Shown: positions 8,790 through 17,328, counted from the first letter of the stretch. The stretch: 64,000 nt of DNA from Mangrovimonas aestuarii (GCF_028767185.1 NZ_JARACK010000002.1:62001-126000), one strand, 5' to 3'. Numbers and translations are program-made. The notes: generated by a model not told the origin, from the sequence alone.

Positions 8790-9587
8790 ATGGGCTTGTT
8801 CAAGAAAAATCCCTTTGGACATTATTTATTTCTTAAAAAATGGCTCATCAGGGTATTTGGTGCCTTAACTCACCGTAGGTATAGAGGGTTTAATGAACTT
8901 CAGATAGAGGGGTCGGAAATTATTAAAGACCTTCCAGATACCAATGTGTTATTTATATCCAATCACCAGACCTATTTTGCAGATGTTGTGGCTATGTTTC
9001 ATGTATTCAATGCTAGTTTGAGCGGCAGGGTAGACTCTATTAAAAATATTGGATACTTGTGGCAGCCAAAATTGAATTTATATTATGTAGCTGCTAAAGA
9101 GACTATGAAGTCTGGATTACTTCCAAAAATATTAGCTTATGCGGGATCAATAAGTATTGAGCGTACTTGGCGCTCAAAAGGACAGGAAGTGAACCGTCAG
9201 GTTAAAATGAGTGATATTTCGGCAATTAGAAAAGCCTTGGATGATGGTTGGGTTATTACCTTTCCGCAAGGAACTACAACGCCCTTCAAGCCAATAAGAA
9301 AAGGTACGGCACACATCATAAAACATTACCAACCTATAGTTGTCCCTATTGTAATTGACGGTTTCCGTCGTTCATTTGACAAAAAAGGAATACGAGTGAA
9401 GAAGAAAAATATTCTTCAATCTATGGAAATAAAACAACCTTTGGATATCGATTACGAAAATGATAGTATTGCCGATATTGTTGAGAAAATAGAATACGCT
9501 ATAGAGCAACACCCTTCTTTTTTAAAGGTAATTCCAAGAGCAGAACTTGAAGCTCAGGAAAAACTCAACGAAAAACGCCGTTGGTAG
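8790..9587 (+). CDS. Lysophospholipid acyltransferase (PlsC-like)
   Basis: A 265-residue protein of the 1-acylglycerol-3-phosphate acyltransferase superfamily, which transfers an acyl chain to a lysophospholipid or related acceptor at the inner membrane. Block I is VLFISNHQTYFAD, block II SISIERTWRS, block III FPQGTTTPF and block IV PIVVPIVIDGF. Two blocks are unusual: His and Asp of block I are separated by five residues instead of four, and block III has Gln-Gly-Thr-Thr where FPEGTR is canonical. The protein is therefore a divergent member and its acceptor cannot be stated. Convergent with the next gene, with no bases between the stops. Confidence 0.82.
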   Translation: MGLFKKNPFGHYLFLKKWLIRVFGALTHRRYRGFNELQIEGSEIIKDLPDTNVLFISNHQTYFADVVAMFHVFNASLSGRVDSIKNIGYLWQPKLNLYYVAAKETMKSGLLPKILAYAGSISIERTWRSKGQEVNRQVKMSDISAIRKALDDGWVITFPQGTTTPFKPIRKGTAHIIKHYQPIVVPIVIDGFRRSFDKKGIRVKKKNILQSMEIKQPLDIDYENDSIADIVEKIEYAIEQHPSFLKVIPRAELEAQEKLNEKRRW

Positions 9588-10226
9588 TTATACCTCTAAT
9601 TTTTTTAATTCGCGATAGTTTTTGTTGAGGCGTTTCAATAGAATACCGTAAACAAGCCAGTAAAACAGTAGCAAAACACCTATTGTTACAACCAATAGAA
9701 CAAGTGTTATACCTATTATTTTGGCATAAAACATTAAGATATCTCCATTGGCTGCAGCAGAGTTTACTTGCTCAATCAGGAGATTATCTTTTTTGAATTC
9801 GATAACTAAAACTACTATTGTAGATATTACCAGATAGATTAGGTTAAAAGCTACATATTGTTTAACAGTTCTTCTGGTCCGTAAAATATTTTCCATAAGT
9901 ATTTTTGCGCTATCTGTAGAAGAAATGGTTCTATAGTTTTTGTAAAATAAATAAAAAAAGTAGGCCAAGATAATATATCCTATTACAGCCAAAGGAATCA
10001 TGATGGATTCTGCATTGTAGGTTTTAAATCGTTGCATGGATTCACTGTCCTTAAAGGCAAATGCTATAATTGCCCAAAACGCAAATTCAAGTAAGCTGAT
10101 AATAAATATCCATTTTACAATTGAAGACGATTTTTTTAAGATCATCTTGTAAATATCGTTATAAGACAGTTTAGGAAACTGGTCCTGCTTTTTCCAATCT
10201 TTTTTGAGCAAATCTAATTCATCCAT
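9588..10226 (-). CDS. Membrane protein paired with an ECF sigma factor
   Basis: A 212-residue protein with a soluble, Lys-rich N-terminus (MDELDLLKKDWKKQDQFPKLSYNDIYKMILKKSS) and four transmembrane helices, ending in a basic tail. The order sigma factor then four-helix protein, 4 bases apart, is common in Flavobacteriaceae, and the N-terminal region could contact the sigma factor as an anti-sigma would. No zinc-binding HxxxCxxC motif is present, so it is not a ZAS-type anti-sigma factor. The regulatory role is inference from position. Confidence 0.65.
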   Translation of the reverse strand: MDELDLLKKDWKKQDQFPKLSYNDIYKMILKKSSSIVKWIFIISLLEFAFWAIIAFAFKDSESMQRFKTYNAESIMIPLAVIGYIILAYFFYLFYKNYRTISSTDSAKILMENILRTRRTVKQYVAFNLIYLVISTIVVLVIEFKKDNLLIEQVNSAAANGDILMFYAKIIGITLVLLVVTIGVLLLFYWLVYGILLKRLNKNYRELKKLEV

Positions 10227-10230
10227 AGTA

Positions 10231-10725
10231 TCACGGATTTAAAATGGTTTTTAGTTTGGTTTTTACCCTGTTCATCTTCACTCGTGCATTAACCTCGCTA
10301 ATACCCAATGTTTCACTTATTTCGCGGTAATTTTTGTCTTCTAAATACAAAAACACCAATGCTTTTTCAATATCGTTTAGTTGGTGAACGGCTTTGTACA
10401 GTAGCTTTAGTTGTTGCTCCTCGGTGTCGTCGTACTCTTCGGCTTTTATTTTGAATTGTACGCCGTCGAAATCCTGTGTCTGTACCCGTCGTTTTGATTT
10501 TCGATAGAGGGTGATCGCGGTATTCAAACCAACGCGGTACATCCATGTGCTAAATTTGGAGTCGCCTCTAAACTTAGGGTAGGCTTTCCAAAGCTGAATA
10601 GTGATTTCCTGGAACAAATCGTTATGTTCATGGTAGGTATCAGTATATATCCGACATACTTTATGGATAATATTCTGATGCTTTTCCAGTAACTCAACAA
10701 AGCTATGTTCTAACTCTTTATTCAA
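10231..10725 (-). CDS. ECF-type RNA polymerase sigma factor
   Basis: A 164-residue protein with sigma region 2 (HNDLFQEITIQLWKAYPKFRG, then KFSTWMYRVGLNTAI) and region 4 (LNDIEKALVFLYLEDKNYREISETLGISEVNARVKMNRVKTKLK). It directs RNA polymerase to an alternative promoter set; the stimulus is unknown. The short length and lack of regions 1 and 3 place it in the ECF group. The downstream four-helix membrane protein is the likely regulator partner. About 100 AT-rich bases without a gene precede it. Confidence 0.93.
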   Translation of the reverse strand: MNKELEHSFVELLEKHQNIIHKVCRIYTDTYHEHNDLFQEITIQLWKAYPKFRGDSKFSTWMYRVGLNTAITLYRKSKRRVQTQDFDGVQFKIKAEEYDDTEEQQLKLLYKAVHQLNDIEKALVFLYLEDKNYREISETLGISEVNARVKMNRVKTKLKTILNP

Positions 10726-10831
10726 ATGGATTGATTAGTTGCCTTATTGGTATCGATATTGTAATGAGTGTTACAGTCCGGAATAAAAAAATGTAAAAAT
10801 TTTCTTGTTGACTATATTAAGTGATTGATTT

Positions 10832-11548
10832 TTATATTCTTGCTAATTGTTGTTTTTGAATGCCTAATACAATCAGTAACTGTGCTATAGCATAGGTTAC
10901 AATAATACTAATATTAGCAAATGGTAAGGGATCGTGAAACTTGTTAATAGCCAAAAGGCTATCGGATACCATAAAAAGTATTGCGCCATTAAACACCAAT
11001 ATAAAGCTTAATGAAGGTACATGTCCCTTTCTTAAAAAAGCCGTAGTGGCCATTGCCATTATTGTTGCCATGTAGATTATAACAGGTATCATTAGGTTTC
11101 CAAGTTTATCTTTAAGAAGGTAAAATAAAGCGCATGCATAAACTACAGTAAACAGTAAAAATGGTATTCCTTTACGCATAGGACTTTTGTTTTTTGAAAA
11201 AACGTAAATGTAAATTACATGGGTTAACAGAAATGCAATTAGACCTATAATGAAAAACATTTGATTGAAATGGGTAAACATAAGTAAAATGTCTCCCAAA
11301 ACTGATGCGCAAAGTGCTAGCATGGTAAGGCGACGGATTGCAGAAGGGAGGTGCTTGCTGTTTTTCCAAAAAAACAATAGCAAGGAAGCCATTAAAGCAG
11401 GTTTTGTAAGATAATGAAGCGAGAATAGTTTCTCTGAACTGCTAAAGATAATTTCTGCAATTAGGATAAGAAAAAATCCCAAAGCAAACTTTTTGTCGTT
11501 GATGGTTAGTGTCATAGGATGAGTTATTAGTTTTATAAATATATTCAA
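10832..11548 (-). CDS. YhhN-family (TMEM86/lysoplasmalogenase-like) membrane protein
   Basis: The 238-residue protein has about eight hydrophobic helices. YhhN-family features include the paired acidic motif LGDILLMF in the middle and VSDSLLAINKF near the C-terminus. Characterised animal homologues (TMEM86) hydrolyse the vinyl-ether bond of lysoplasmalogens; bacterial substrates are poorly known. The start may instead be Met12 (base 11515, MTLTINDKKFALGFFL), which begins closer to the family's usual N-terminus. It is a lone minus-strand gene flanked by AT-rich spacers. Confidence 0.82.
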   Translation of the reverse strand: MNIFIKLITHPMTLTINDKKFALGFFLILIAEIIFSSSEKLFSLHYLTKPALMASLLLFFWKNSKHLPSAIRRLTMLALCASVLGDILLMFTHFNQMFFIIGLIAFLLTHVIYIYVFSKNKSPMRKGIPFLLFTVVYACALFYLLKDKLGNLMIPVIIYMATIMAMATTAFLRKGHVPSLSFILVFNGAILFMVSDSLLAINKFHDPLPFANISIIVTYAIAQLLIVLGIQKQQLARI

Positions 11549-11694
11549 TTCATCTTGAAAAACTTACAATTCGGTTTATTTCATTTTAAATTTATAAGCC
11601 ACAACTCCATCTTTGCTGTAAAATTAAAGGTATTGGAAGACATTAGTTTGATTACCTTTAAAGCAAGAAATTTCCTTTTTATTAAGTTTAATCT

Positions 11695-13050
11695 ATGAAG
11701 AAGATCATAAAGCAAATAATTCTATTACTCTTTATTGGAACACTTATTTTTTTTGTAGGGATTGCTTTTACGGGAACAACCCATATAAAAAGTGTAAACG
11801 GCTGGATTCTGCATTTTTTGTTTTACCAGTTGTATACTTTCGTTTTAGGGTTTTCCAATTTGGCATTCTTCAGAAAGATGGACCAATTGCAATGGAAAGG
11901 CAAAGAACCGAACCGAACCATACGCAGAGTTCTTATTGGGATAATAGGCTCGGTTGTTATTACGCTCACGGGCTTATTTGTATTAAGATTACTCACTGAT
12001 GTATTTGTAAATGGAAATACACTAGGTGAATTCTTAAGTGAAGAAAAACTGAAAAATTATGTGTTTGGATTGTGGATAACCTTAACCGTTGTGATAGCTT
12101 TCCATGTGGTCTATTTTTATAATAAGTACCAACAGCAAAAACTAAAGCAGTCACAGTTTGTTGCAAAAACTGAAACGGCTAAGTTCGATGCCTTAAAGAA
12201 TCAATTAGATCCTCATTTTTTGTTTAACAGTCTAAATGTATTGACAAGCCTTATAGATGAAAACCCCAAGAGTGCTCAGGAGTTTACAACGGGATTATCT
12301 AAAGTATATCGTTATGTCTTGGAGCAAAAAGATAAAGAGTTGGTAACGGTAGATGAGGAATTGGACTTTGCTAGAACCTATATGTCGCTTTTAAAGATGC
12401 GTTTTGAGGACAGTTTAATGTTTACTATCCCTGAGCGATCTCAAAATCCTGAAAGTAAGGTCGTACCATTGTCATTACAGTTATTGTTGGAGAATGCTGT
12501 AAAACACAATGTCGTGACCTCTTCAAAACCGTTGCATATAACAATCTATGAAGAAGCTAATAATTTGATAGTAGAGAATAACCTTCAACCCAAACAAACG
12601 TTAAAAAAAAGCAGTGGTGTGGGGCTCAGCAATATAGTACAGCGTTATGCCTTGCTAACTTCCAGAGAAATAAATATCAATCAGAATCAGAGCAGGTTTA
12701 GTGTTGCTATTCCAATGCTCACAAAACAAGTAAGTATTATGAAACCATTAGAAGAATCTAGAATAGACAATAATTACCTTTACGCTAGAAAGCGTGTAGA
12801 AAGCATTAAGGAGTTTTACACAGGGTTAATCGCCTATTGTTTGGTAAACCCTTTTCTTATCTTTATTAACTTCAAGACCTATTGGGGATTTCAATGGTTT
12901 TGGTTTCCGTTGTTGGGTTGGGGAATAGGCTTGGCCATTCACGCTTACATGGTTTTTGTTAACGATGGTTTTTTTGGCCGTAGTTGGGAAAAGCGCAAGA
13001 TAGAGCAGTTTATGAAGGAAGAAGAACAAGGGAATAATCGTTGGAGTTAA
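11695..13050 (+). CDS. LytS-type sensor histidine kinase with C-terminal 2TM domain
   Basis: A 451-residue protein. Four N-terminal membrane helices (residues ~8-140) are followed by a PF06580-type kinase region with the phospho-acceptor in NQLDPHFLFNSL (H174). An ATPase region follows (LQLLLENAVKHN; GVGLSNIVQRY). After residue 355 comes an extra domain with two helices and the motif WGIGLAIHAYMVF, ending GRSWEKRKIEQFMKEEE: the 2TM module (PF13239). The same module is encoded as a free protein in the next gene. The LytTR response regulator 390 bases downstream is the obvious cognate partner. The signal sensed is unknown. Confidence 0.92.
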   Translation: MKKIIKQIILLLFIGTLIFFVGIAFTGTTHIKSVNGWILHFLFYQLYTFVLGFSNLAFFRKMDQLQWKGKEPNRTIRRVLIGIIGSVVITLTGLFVLRLLTDVFVNGNTLGEFLSEEKLKNYVFGLWITLTVVIAFHVVYFYNKYQQQKLKQSQFVAKTETAKFDALKNQLDPHFLFNSLNVLTSLIDENPKSAQEFTTGLSKVYRYVLEQKDKELVTVDEELDFARTYMSLLKMRFEDSLMFTIPERSQNPESKVVPLSLQLLLENAVKHNVVTSSKPLHITIYEEANNLIVENNLQPKQTLKKSSGVGLSNIVQRYALLTSREININQNQSRFSVAIPMLTKQVSIMKPLEESRIDNNYLYARKRVESIKEFYTGLIAYCLVNPFLIFINFKTYWGFQWFWFPLLGWGIGLAIHAYMVFVNDGFFGRSWEKRKIEQFMKEEEQGNNRWS

Positions 13051-13062
13051 TTTGATAGAAAG

Positions 13063-13413
13063 ATGGAAAATTACAGTAATAAAAAGAAAAGTTTAGGCTA
13101 TGACCAGCGTTCCATTGGTCAGGATGAAGCTTATTTAAGGGCAAAAAAGAAGGTGAATAAGATACTTGGGTTTTATAAACACGCTGCAGTTTATGTTGTT
13201 ATCAACCTGTTTTTAATTGCACTGGTAGCAATAAATACAGATTCTGAAGCTTCATTTTGGTCCTTTGGAACCTTTTCTACTGCTTTCTTTTGGGGCATAG
13301 GTTTGGCTTTTCACGCCTTGGGTGTTTTTGGTTCAGACCTGTTTTTTGGAAAGAAATGGGAAGAGCGCAAGATCAAGGAATATATGGATCGCGACAAACA
13401 GTTTTGGGAGTAG
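13063..13413 (+). CDS. 2TM domain-containing protein
   Basis: A 116-residue protein made of a single 2TM module: a charged N-terminus, YLRAKKKVNKILGFYKHA, two membrane helices, WGIGLAFHALGVFG and a C-terminal GKKWEERKIKEYMDRDKQ. It closely resembles the C-terminal domain of the upstream kinase (same order of motifs), so the two probably arose by duplication. It lies between kinase and response regulator (12 and 27 bases away), so it is likely part of the same signalling unit, perhaps as a membrane anchor or competitor for the kinase. Function is unknown. Confidence 0.88.
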   Translation: MENYSNKKKSLGYDQRSIGQDEAYLRAKKKVNKILGFYKHAAVYVVINLFLIALVAINTDSEASFWSFGTFSTAFFWGIGLAFHALGVFGSDLFFGKKWEERKIKEYMDRDKQFWE

Positions 13414-13440
13414 ACTTTAGTTATAATTATAATTTTTTAA

Positions 13441-14196
13441 ATGAACATAATAATTATTGAAGACGAAAAACCATCCGCTAGGCGTTTACAACGTTTGGTC
13501 GAGGGGTTGGGAATGGAGGTGAAAACTCTGTTGCATTCGGTTGAGGAGTCTATTGAATGGTTTGAGAGCAATATCCATCCCGATTTAATATTTTTAGATA
13601 TTCAGTTAAGTGATGGCTTATCTTTTGAGATTTTTGAAACTATATCTATTTCATCTGCAGTAATATTTACTACAGCTTACGATGAGTATGCCCTCCAAGC
13701 ATTTAAACTTAATAGCATCGATTATCTTTTAAAACCAATTGATGGAGGGGAGCTTGCTAAAGCCATAGATAAATACAAGACAAGGATTCCTGAGAAACAG
13801 GTTGTTAATCTTGATTTTAACGATATAAGAAAACTGTTGGTTAATCCAATTGATAGAGAGTTTAAGCAGCGCTTTTCGGTTAAGGTTGGGCAACATTTAA
13901 AATTGGTGGCTATTGATGAGGTTGAGTGCTTCTACAGTGAAAATAAGGGGACTTATTTGTACACGAATGATGGGAGGAATTATCTTTTGGATACCATTTT
14001 AGAGGAACTGGAAGAAGAGCTGGATCCCAAAGCTTTTTTTAGGGTAAGCAGAAAGTTTATTGTAAACGTTGAGGCCATTAGGGATATTATAAGTTATACC
14101 AATTCTCGACTGAAAATAAAACTCCAGTCGTATAATGAGCAGGAAATAATCGTATCCCGAGAACGGGTGAAGGATTTCAAGGGGTGGTTAGAATAA
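13441..14196 (+). CDS. LytTR-family response regulator
   Basis: The 251-residue protein carries a receiver domain (residues 1-120) with acidic pocket E7/D8 in IIIIEDEKP, phospho-acceptor D53 in DLIFLDIQLSDG, and switch residues TTAYDEYALQAF and DYLLKPI. The C-terminal LytTR DNA-binding domain spans about residues 145-250 (RFSVKVGQHLKLV; VECFYSENKGTYLY; FFRVSRKFIVNV; RERVKDFKGWL). Phosphorylation by the LytS-type kinase encoded just upstream would control DNA binding, probably at direct repeats in target promoters. Its stop is 3 bases from the convergent LETM1-related gene. Confidence 0.95.
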   Translation: MNIIIIEDEKPSARRLQRLVEGLGMEVKTLLHSVEESIEWFESNIHPDLIFLDIQLSDGLSFEIFETISISSAVIFTTAYDEYALQAFKLNSIDYLLKPIDGGELAKAIDKYKTRIPEKQVVNLDFNDIRKLLVNPIDREFKQRFSVKVGQHLKLVAIDEVECFYSENKGTYLYTNDGRNYLLDTILEELEEELDPKAFFRVSRKFIVNVEAIRDIISYTNSRLKIKLQSYNEQEIIVSRERVKDFKGWLE

Positions 14197-14199
14197 AGT

Positions 14200-15396
14200 C
14201 TAGTTTTTGGTGGTCTTTTTCTTTTCCTCGATTATTCTGTTGTCGTCAAAGGCAGAAGGTAATAGTTTAGGAATAAATTTTACGAAAAGAGGTAATAGTA
14301 TAGCTCCTCCCGGCAGAATGAATATAGCCAAGCTTGGAATGGATTTAATAATATCCATAACTTGCTCCTGCACTTTTTTCTGTTCTTCATCAGTAAGTTC
14401 GCGAACGGTACTTTGTGTAATCAAAACCATAAGCTCCTTACTTTCCCTTAACTCTTTTAGAAGACGTTTACTGTTTCTGGAAATGAGTTTGCCTACCATA
14501 GCACTGGAGTTGTTGTAAAAACTCTGAACCAGGTTTTTAGAACTCAGTAATGGTATTTTCTCATGGTAAGCAGAATAAAACTTGTTAATAGCTAGTTTTG
14601 CCTGTTCTATGGATTGCTCCGAAAGATTTAGGGATTTTCCCAGTCTGCTCAAAAATTCATCCTCACTTTTATCGATTTTCAAATCGGTCCAAACGGACAT
14701 ACAGGCAATATCTAAAGCATATCGTGCTTCTATAGGGTTTTTTACAAGACTAACGGTTTGTTTGAAACTGAGTTCTGTTTTGTTTTGATAACGCAACGAC
14801 GATTCAAAAAGCTTAATTAAACTTCTATCGTATTTACTTTTTCTGTTCTTGGTATTAAGAGCGGCAATAGCAGTGTTAAGAATAATGGATTCAAGTCGCT
14901 CTAAATACCTTGAAGTAATCTTACCCGTTTCCAAAAACTCATGAAAGGCTAGAATATCCACATAGAGAAGGGCGTTGGTAAGAAAGTAGTTGAAGTTTTT
15001 AGTGATTACGTTGTCGTCTATCTGAACACGCTTATGAATAATTTTCTCCAGTTGTGAAAAAGTGTTTTTCCCTATAAGAAGTCCATCGAAAAACGTTGGC
15101 TTGTGGGCGTCGATGGCCTTATAGAAAGCTATGGTGTTCTCAATAAAGTTGTCAATTCCTTTACAGTGGTAATGGGTATGGTAAAGCCCCAGGCATAAAT
15201 TAAGTTTACTGATTTCTTCCCTCGTAAAATCGTAATTGTTACTAATGCTAACCACGGTCTTTACATTGCTGCCGTAGATAAATCCGCACTCTCTTAAAGC
15301 ATGGTAAAAGCCTGCTTCGGAAACGGTAAAACTTTCCTTTTGTTTGTCTACTTCTTTAAGAAGTTTTTTAATCCAACCATTGGTAGATGGGTTCAT
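14200..15396 (-). CDS. LETM1-related biofilm-associated-type protein
   Basis: A 398-residue protein starting MNPSTNGWIKKLLKEVDKQ. Most of it is alpha-helical with no enzyme motif. Near the C-terminus is a LETM1-like segment, SIPSLAIFILPGGAILLPLFVKFIPKLLPSAFDD, which contains the single strongly hydrophobic stretch. Family members in Flavobacteriaceae are annotated as LETM1-related biofilm-associated proteins, from memory. The role is not established: the link to ion exchange comes from mitochondrial LETM1 and should not be assumed. Convergent with the LytTR regulator. Confidence 0.75.
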   Translation of the reverse strand: MNPSTNGWIKKLLKEVDKQKESFTVSEAGFYHALRECGFIYGSNVKTVVSISNNYDFTREEISKLNLCLGLYHTHYHCKGIDNFIENTIAFYKAIDAHKPTFFDGLLIGKNTFSQLEKIIHKRVQIDDNVITKNFNYFLTNALLYVDILAFHEFLETGKITSRYLERLESIILNTAIAALNTKNRKSKYDRSLIKLFESSLRYQNKTELSFKQTVSLVKNPIEARYALDIACMSVWTDLKIDKSEDEFLSRLGKSLNLSEQSIEQAKLAINKFYSAYHEKIPLLSSKNLVQSFYNNSSAMVGKLISRNSKRLLKELRESKELMVLITQSTVRELTDEEQKKVQEQVMDIIKSIPSLAIFILPGGAILLPLFVKFIPKLLPSAFDDNRIIEEKKKTTKN

Positions 15397-15531
15397 GTGC
15401 TCGAAATAATAGGATATAAAGATAAAGTATAATGGAGTATTAAAAAGTAGTTGCCTAAATTTTAGAGTCTATAATAAATGGAAAAAAATAATTTAACATA
15501 TTGTAACCCCAAATACTCCTTGGTTTTGCTA

Positions 15532-16863
15532 TTATTCTCCAGTATACTTTTTCATTTCATCAGTTACCGAAAGTAAAGCTTTATACCATGCTGTTCCTAT
15601 TTGTTCGGTATATTGCTCACCCAATTGCTCTTTTATTGTGGCCATTAAACAATCCAAAACTATAGGGTAGTATTCCTCTCGAACGCCATATCTGTAGTGA
15701 TTCTTTCCAAGAGTTTTTAGCCCCATTTCCAGATATTCTGGTCTACTCATTGAATAAACAATACTGCCCAACATATGGGTTAACAATCGCCCTTGAGCTT
15801 TCATATTATGTTTAAAAAGGGCCTCAATCTCATTCGATTTATCAAAAACCCGTCCATAAAACTTTGCGGCAAATTCATCCTCATTTCTGAGTAAATAGTC
15901 AAGAGAATGCTGCAGTTCTAATTGGATGTCCATGTCGTGAAACCCAAACAATTCATAAATTTTAGTTAGATGTTCATGTCCCTGTAGTTGGATCTCGAAT
16001 TCACGTCCAATGTTTAAAGTAGAGGGATTAAAGCTTCTTAGTATGGTTTCAGAAATTAATATATTGGTTCCGGCAGTTTTATTGTAATCTTGTATTCTAC
16101 TTGTTGTATTTACCGGATCACCAACTACGGCAAATTGCTTGTATTTGGGATGTCCTAAATTGCCAATAAATGCCCTTCCAAAATTAATGCCTATACCAAT
16201 TTTAATTTCTGTATCGAAATCAACCAATTCAAATTTATTTAAACGTTCAACGGCATATTGCATGCCTAAAGCAGCCCTAACGGCATCACTGCAGGTTTTG
16301 TGCTTAACTCCACCAGAAACCCCAAAGAGTCCTATAATTTCATCACCTGCATACTGGTAAATTACACCATTGTTAAACAAAATAGGATCACCAAGTACGG
16401 TATAAAACCTATTAAGGATATGTGCGGTATCGAAAGTTTTGTTTTCTAAGGCTATTTTAGTAAATCCTCTGATGTCGCAAAATAAAAACGCGATAGCGCG
16501 TTCATCGGCAGTATGGTCTAATAGGGTTTCCAGTTGCAATTTGTTTATCTCTGCACTGTTCCAAACCAAACGTTGGATGGCCACATCTCCGTTGATATAA
16601 CTTTGACAAGCTAAGCGTATTGAGGGATCCCATTTTCTTAACTGAGCTGTTTCCTGTTCTTTTTGTGTTCTAGGTGATAAATGCTCTAGCCCTGTAATAA
16701 CACGTACTCGGCATGTTGTACAAAAACCATTGCCCCCACATTCATGCATATGGGGAATTTGGTTCATAATCGAACAATCAAGTAGAGTGCCCTCTTGATC
16801 TGTCATTGTAACTTTTTCGTTAATTCCCGTATAGGTTACAATCGGAAACTTAATTTCTGACAT
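15532..16863 (-). CDS. [2Fe-2S] ferredoxin - class III nucleotidyl cyclase - globin fusion
   Basis: A 443-residue cytoplasmic protein with three modules. Residues 1-100 form a 2Fe-2S ferredoxin domain with ligands C42, C48, C51 and C86 (CGGNGFCTTC, then RLACQ). Residues ~118-300 are a class III cyclase: metal-binding D130 (FLFCDIRGFT) and D174 (YQYAGDEIIG), and transition-state N252 and R256 (GDPVNTTSRI). Residues ~320-440 look like a flavohaemoglobin-type globin: FYGRVF (Tyr B10, Y336), LFKHNM (Phe CD1, F350), Gln357 at E7, proximal H389 in LGKNHYRYGV. Purine-selecting positions are atypical (Q170, A245), so cAMP versus cGMP cannot be called. It plausibly converts redox or gas (O2/NO) status into a cyclic nucleotide signal. 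The globin assignment is by motif, not search. Confidence 0.85.
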   Translation of the reverse strand: MSEIKFPIVTYTGINEKVTMTDQEGTLLDCSIMNQIPHMHECGGNGFCTTCRVRVITGLEHLSPRTQKEQETAQLRKWDPSIRLACQSYINGDVAIQRLVWNSAEINKLQLETLLDHTADERAIAFLFCDIRGFTKIALENKTFDTAHILNRFYTVLGDPILFNNGVIYQYAGDEIIGLFGVSGGVKHKTCSDAVRAALGMQYAVERLNKFELVDFDTEIKIGIGINFGRAFIGNLGHPKYKQFAVVGDPVNTTSRIQDYNKTAGTNILISETILRSFNPSTLNIGREFEIQLQGHEHLTKIYELFGFHDMDIQLELQHSLDYLLRNEDEFAAKFYGRVFDKSNEIEALFKHNMKAQGRLLTHMLGSIVYSMSRPEYLEMGLKTLGKNHYRYGVREEYYPIVLDCLMATIKEQLGEQYTEQIGTAWYKALLSVTDEMKKYTGE

Positions 16864-16867
16864 ACGC

Positions 16868-16919
16868 TAGTGTAATAAGTACACTAATAAAAATAATAAA
16901 TTACACTGATATTGTGTAA
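16868..16919 (-). promoter_or_regulatory. Two GTGTA/TACAC dyads upstream of the cyclase-globin gene
   Basis: Two inverted repeats sit directly before the cyclase start (16863). TAGTGTA-N5-TACACTA lies at 16868-16886, and TTACAC-N7-GTGTAA at 16901-16919. All four half-sites share the core GTGTA/TACAC, so a dimeric regulator binding twice is plausible. The first dyad would overlap the leader and the ribosome entry region, which suggests repression or autoregulation. The regulator is unknown. Confidence 0.5.
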
Positions 16920-17013
16920 GTTGTTGGCAGTGAAGTTTTTTGTTGTACTATCTTTATAGGTTAAACTTATCTTTAAGTCAGATAACTATAACTAATCAAA
17001 ACGCAAAATAATC

Positions 17014-17115
17014 ATGGAGTTAAGAATTGTTTCTTTAATATTATGTTCGTTGATTACAGCAACTGTGTTAGCTCAAGACAAACATAATATATTGGCTATT
17101 TGGGGAGACGATTAA
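17014..17115 (+). pseudogene. N-terminal remnant of a secreted sulfatase
   Basis: ATG 17014 opens a 33-codon frame with a Sec signal (VSLILCSLITATVLAQ) followed by DKHNILAIWGDD and then TAA at 17113. The pattern KxNILxIWGDD is the start of Bacteroidota arylsulfatases just after signal cleavage, with the metal-binding Asp pair, so this is a sulfatase cut off immediately after its first active-site motif. A candidate promoter, TTG-N22-TATCTTTA (16924-16956), still precedes it. The following bases to 17328 hold no convincing gene; a 22-codon open piece ending at 17273 is not assignable. Confidence 0.7.
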
Positions 17116-17328
17116 GGAGTGTTATACATTACATTATCAAGATTTTCAAAACATCTTTTTTTTGAAATTATTGAAAGTTTAGTATTAGAAAAAGAAATGT
17201 GTATAATCGAGCTCTCTTTGAAATTGAAGAAATTGTCAAACTACTCGATAAGGAATTAAAAAGTAAAGGTTAACTAGGAACAGATTGAAAACATCAATCA
17301 GTTCTTTAATCAACATATTTATAACTAA

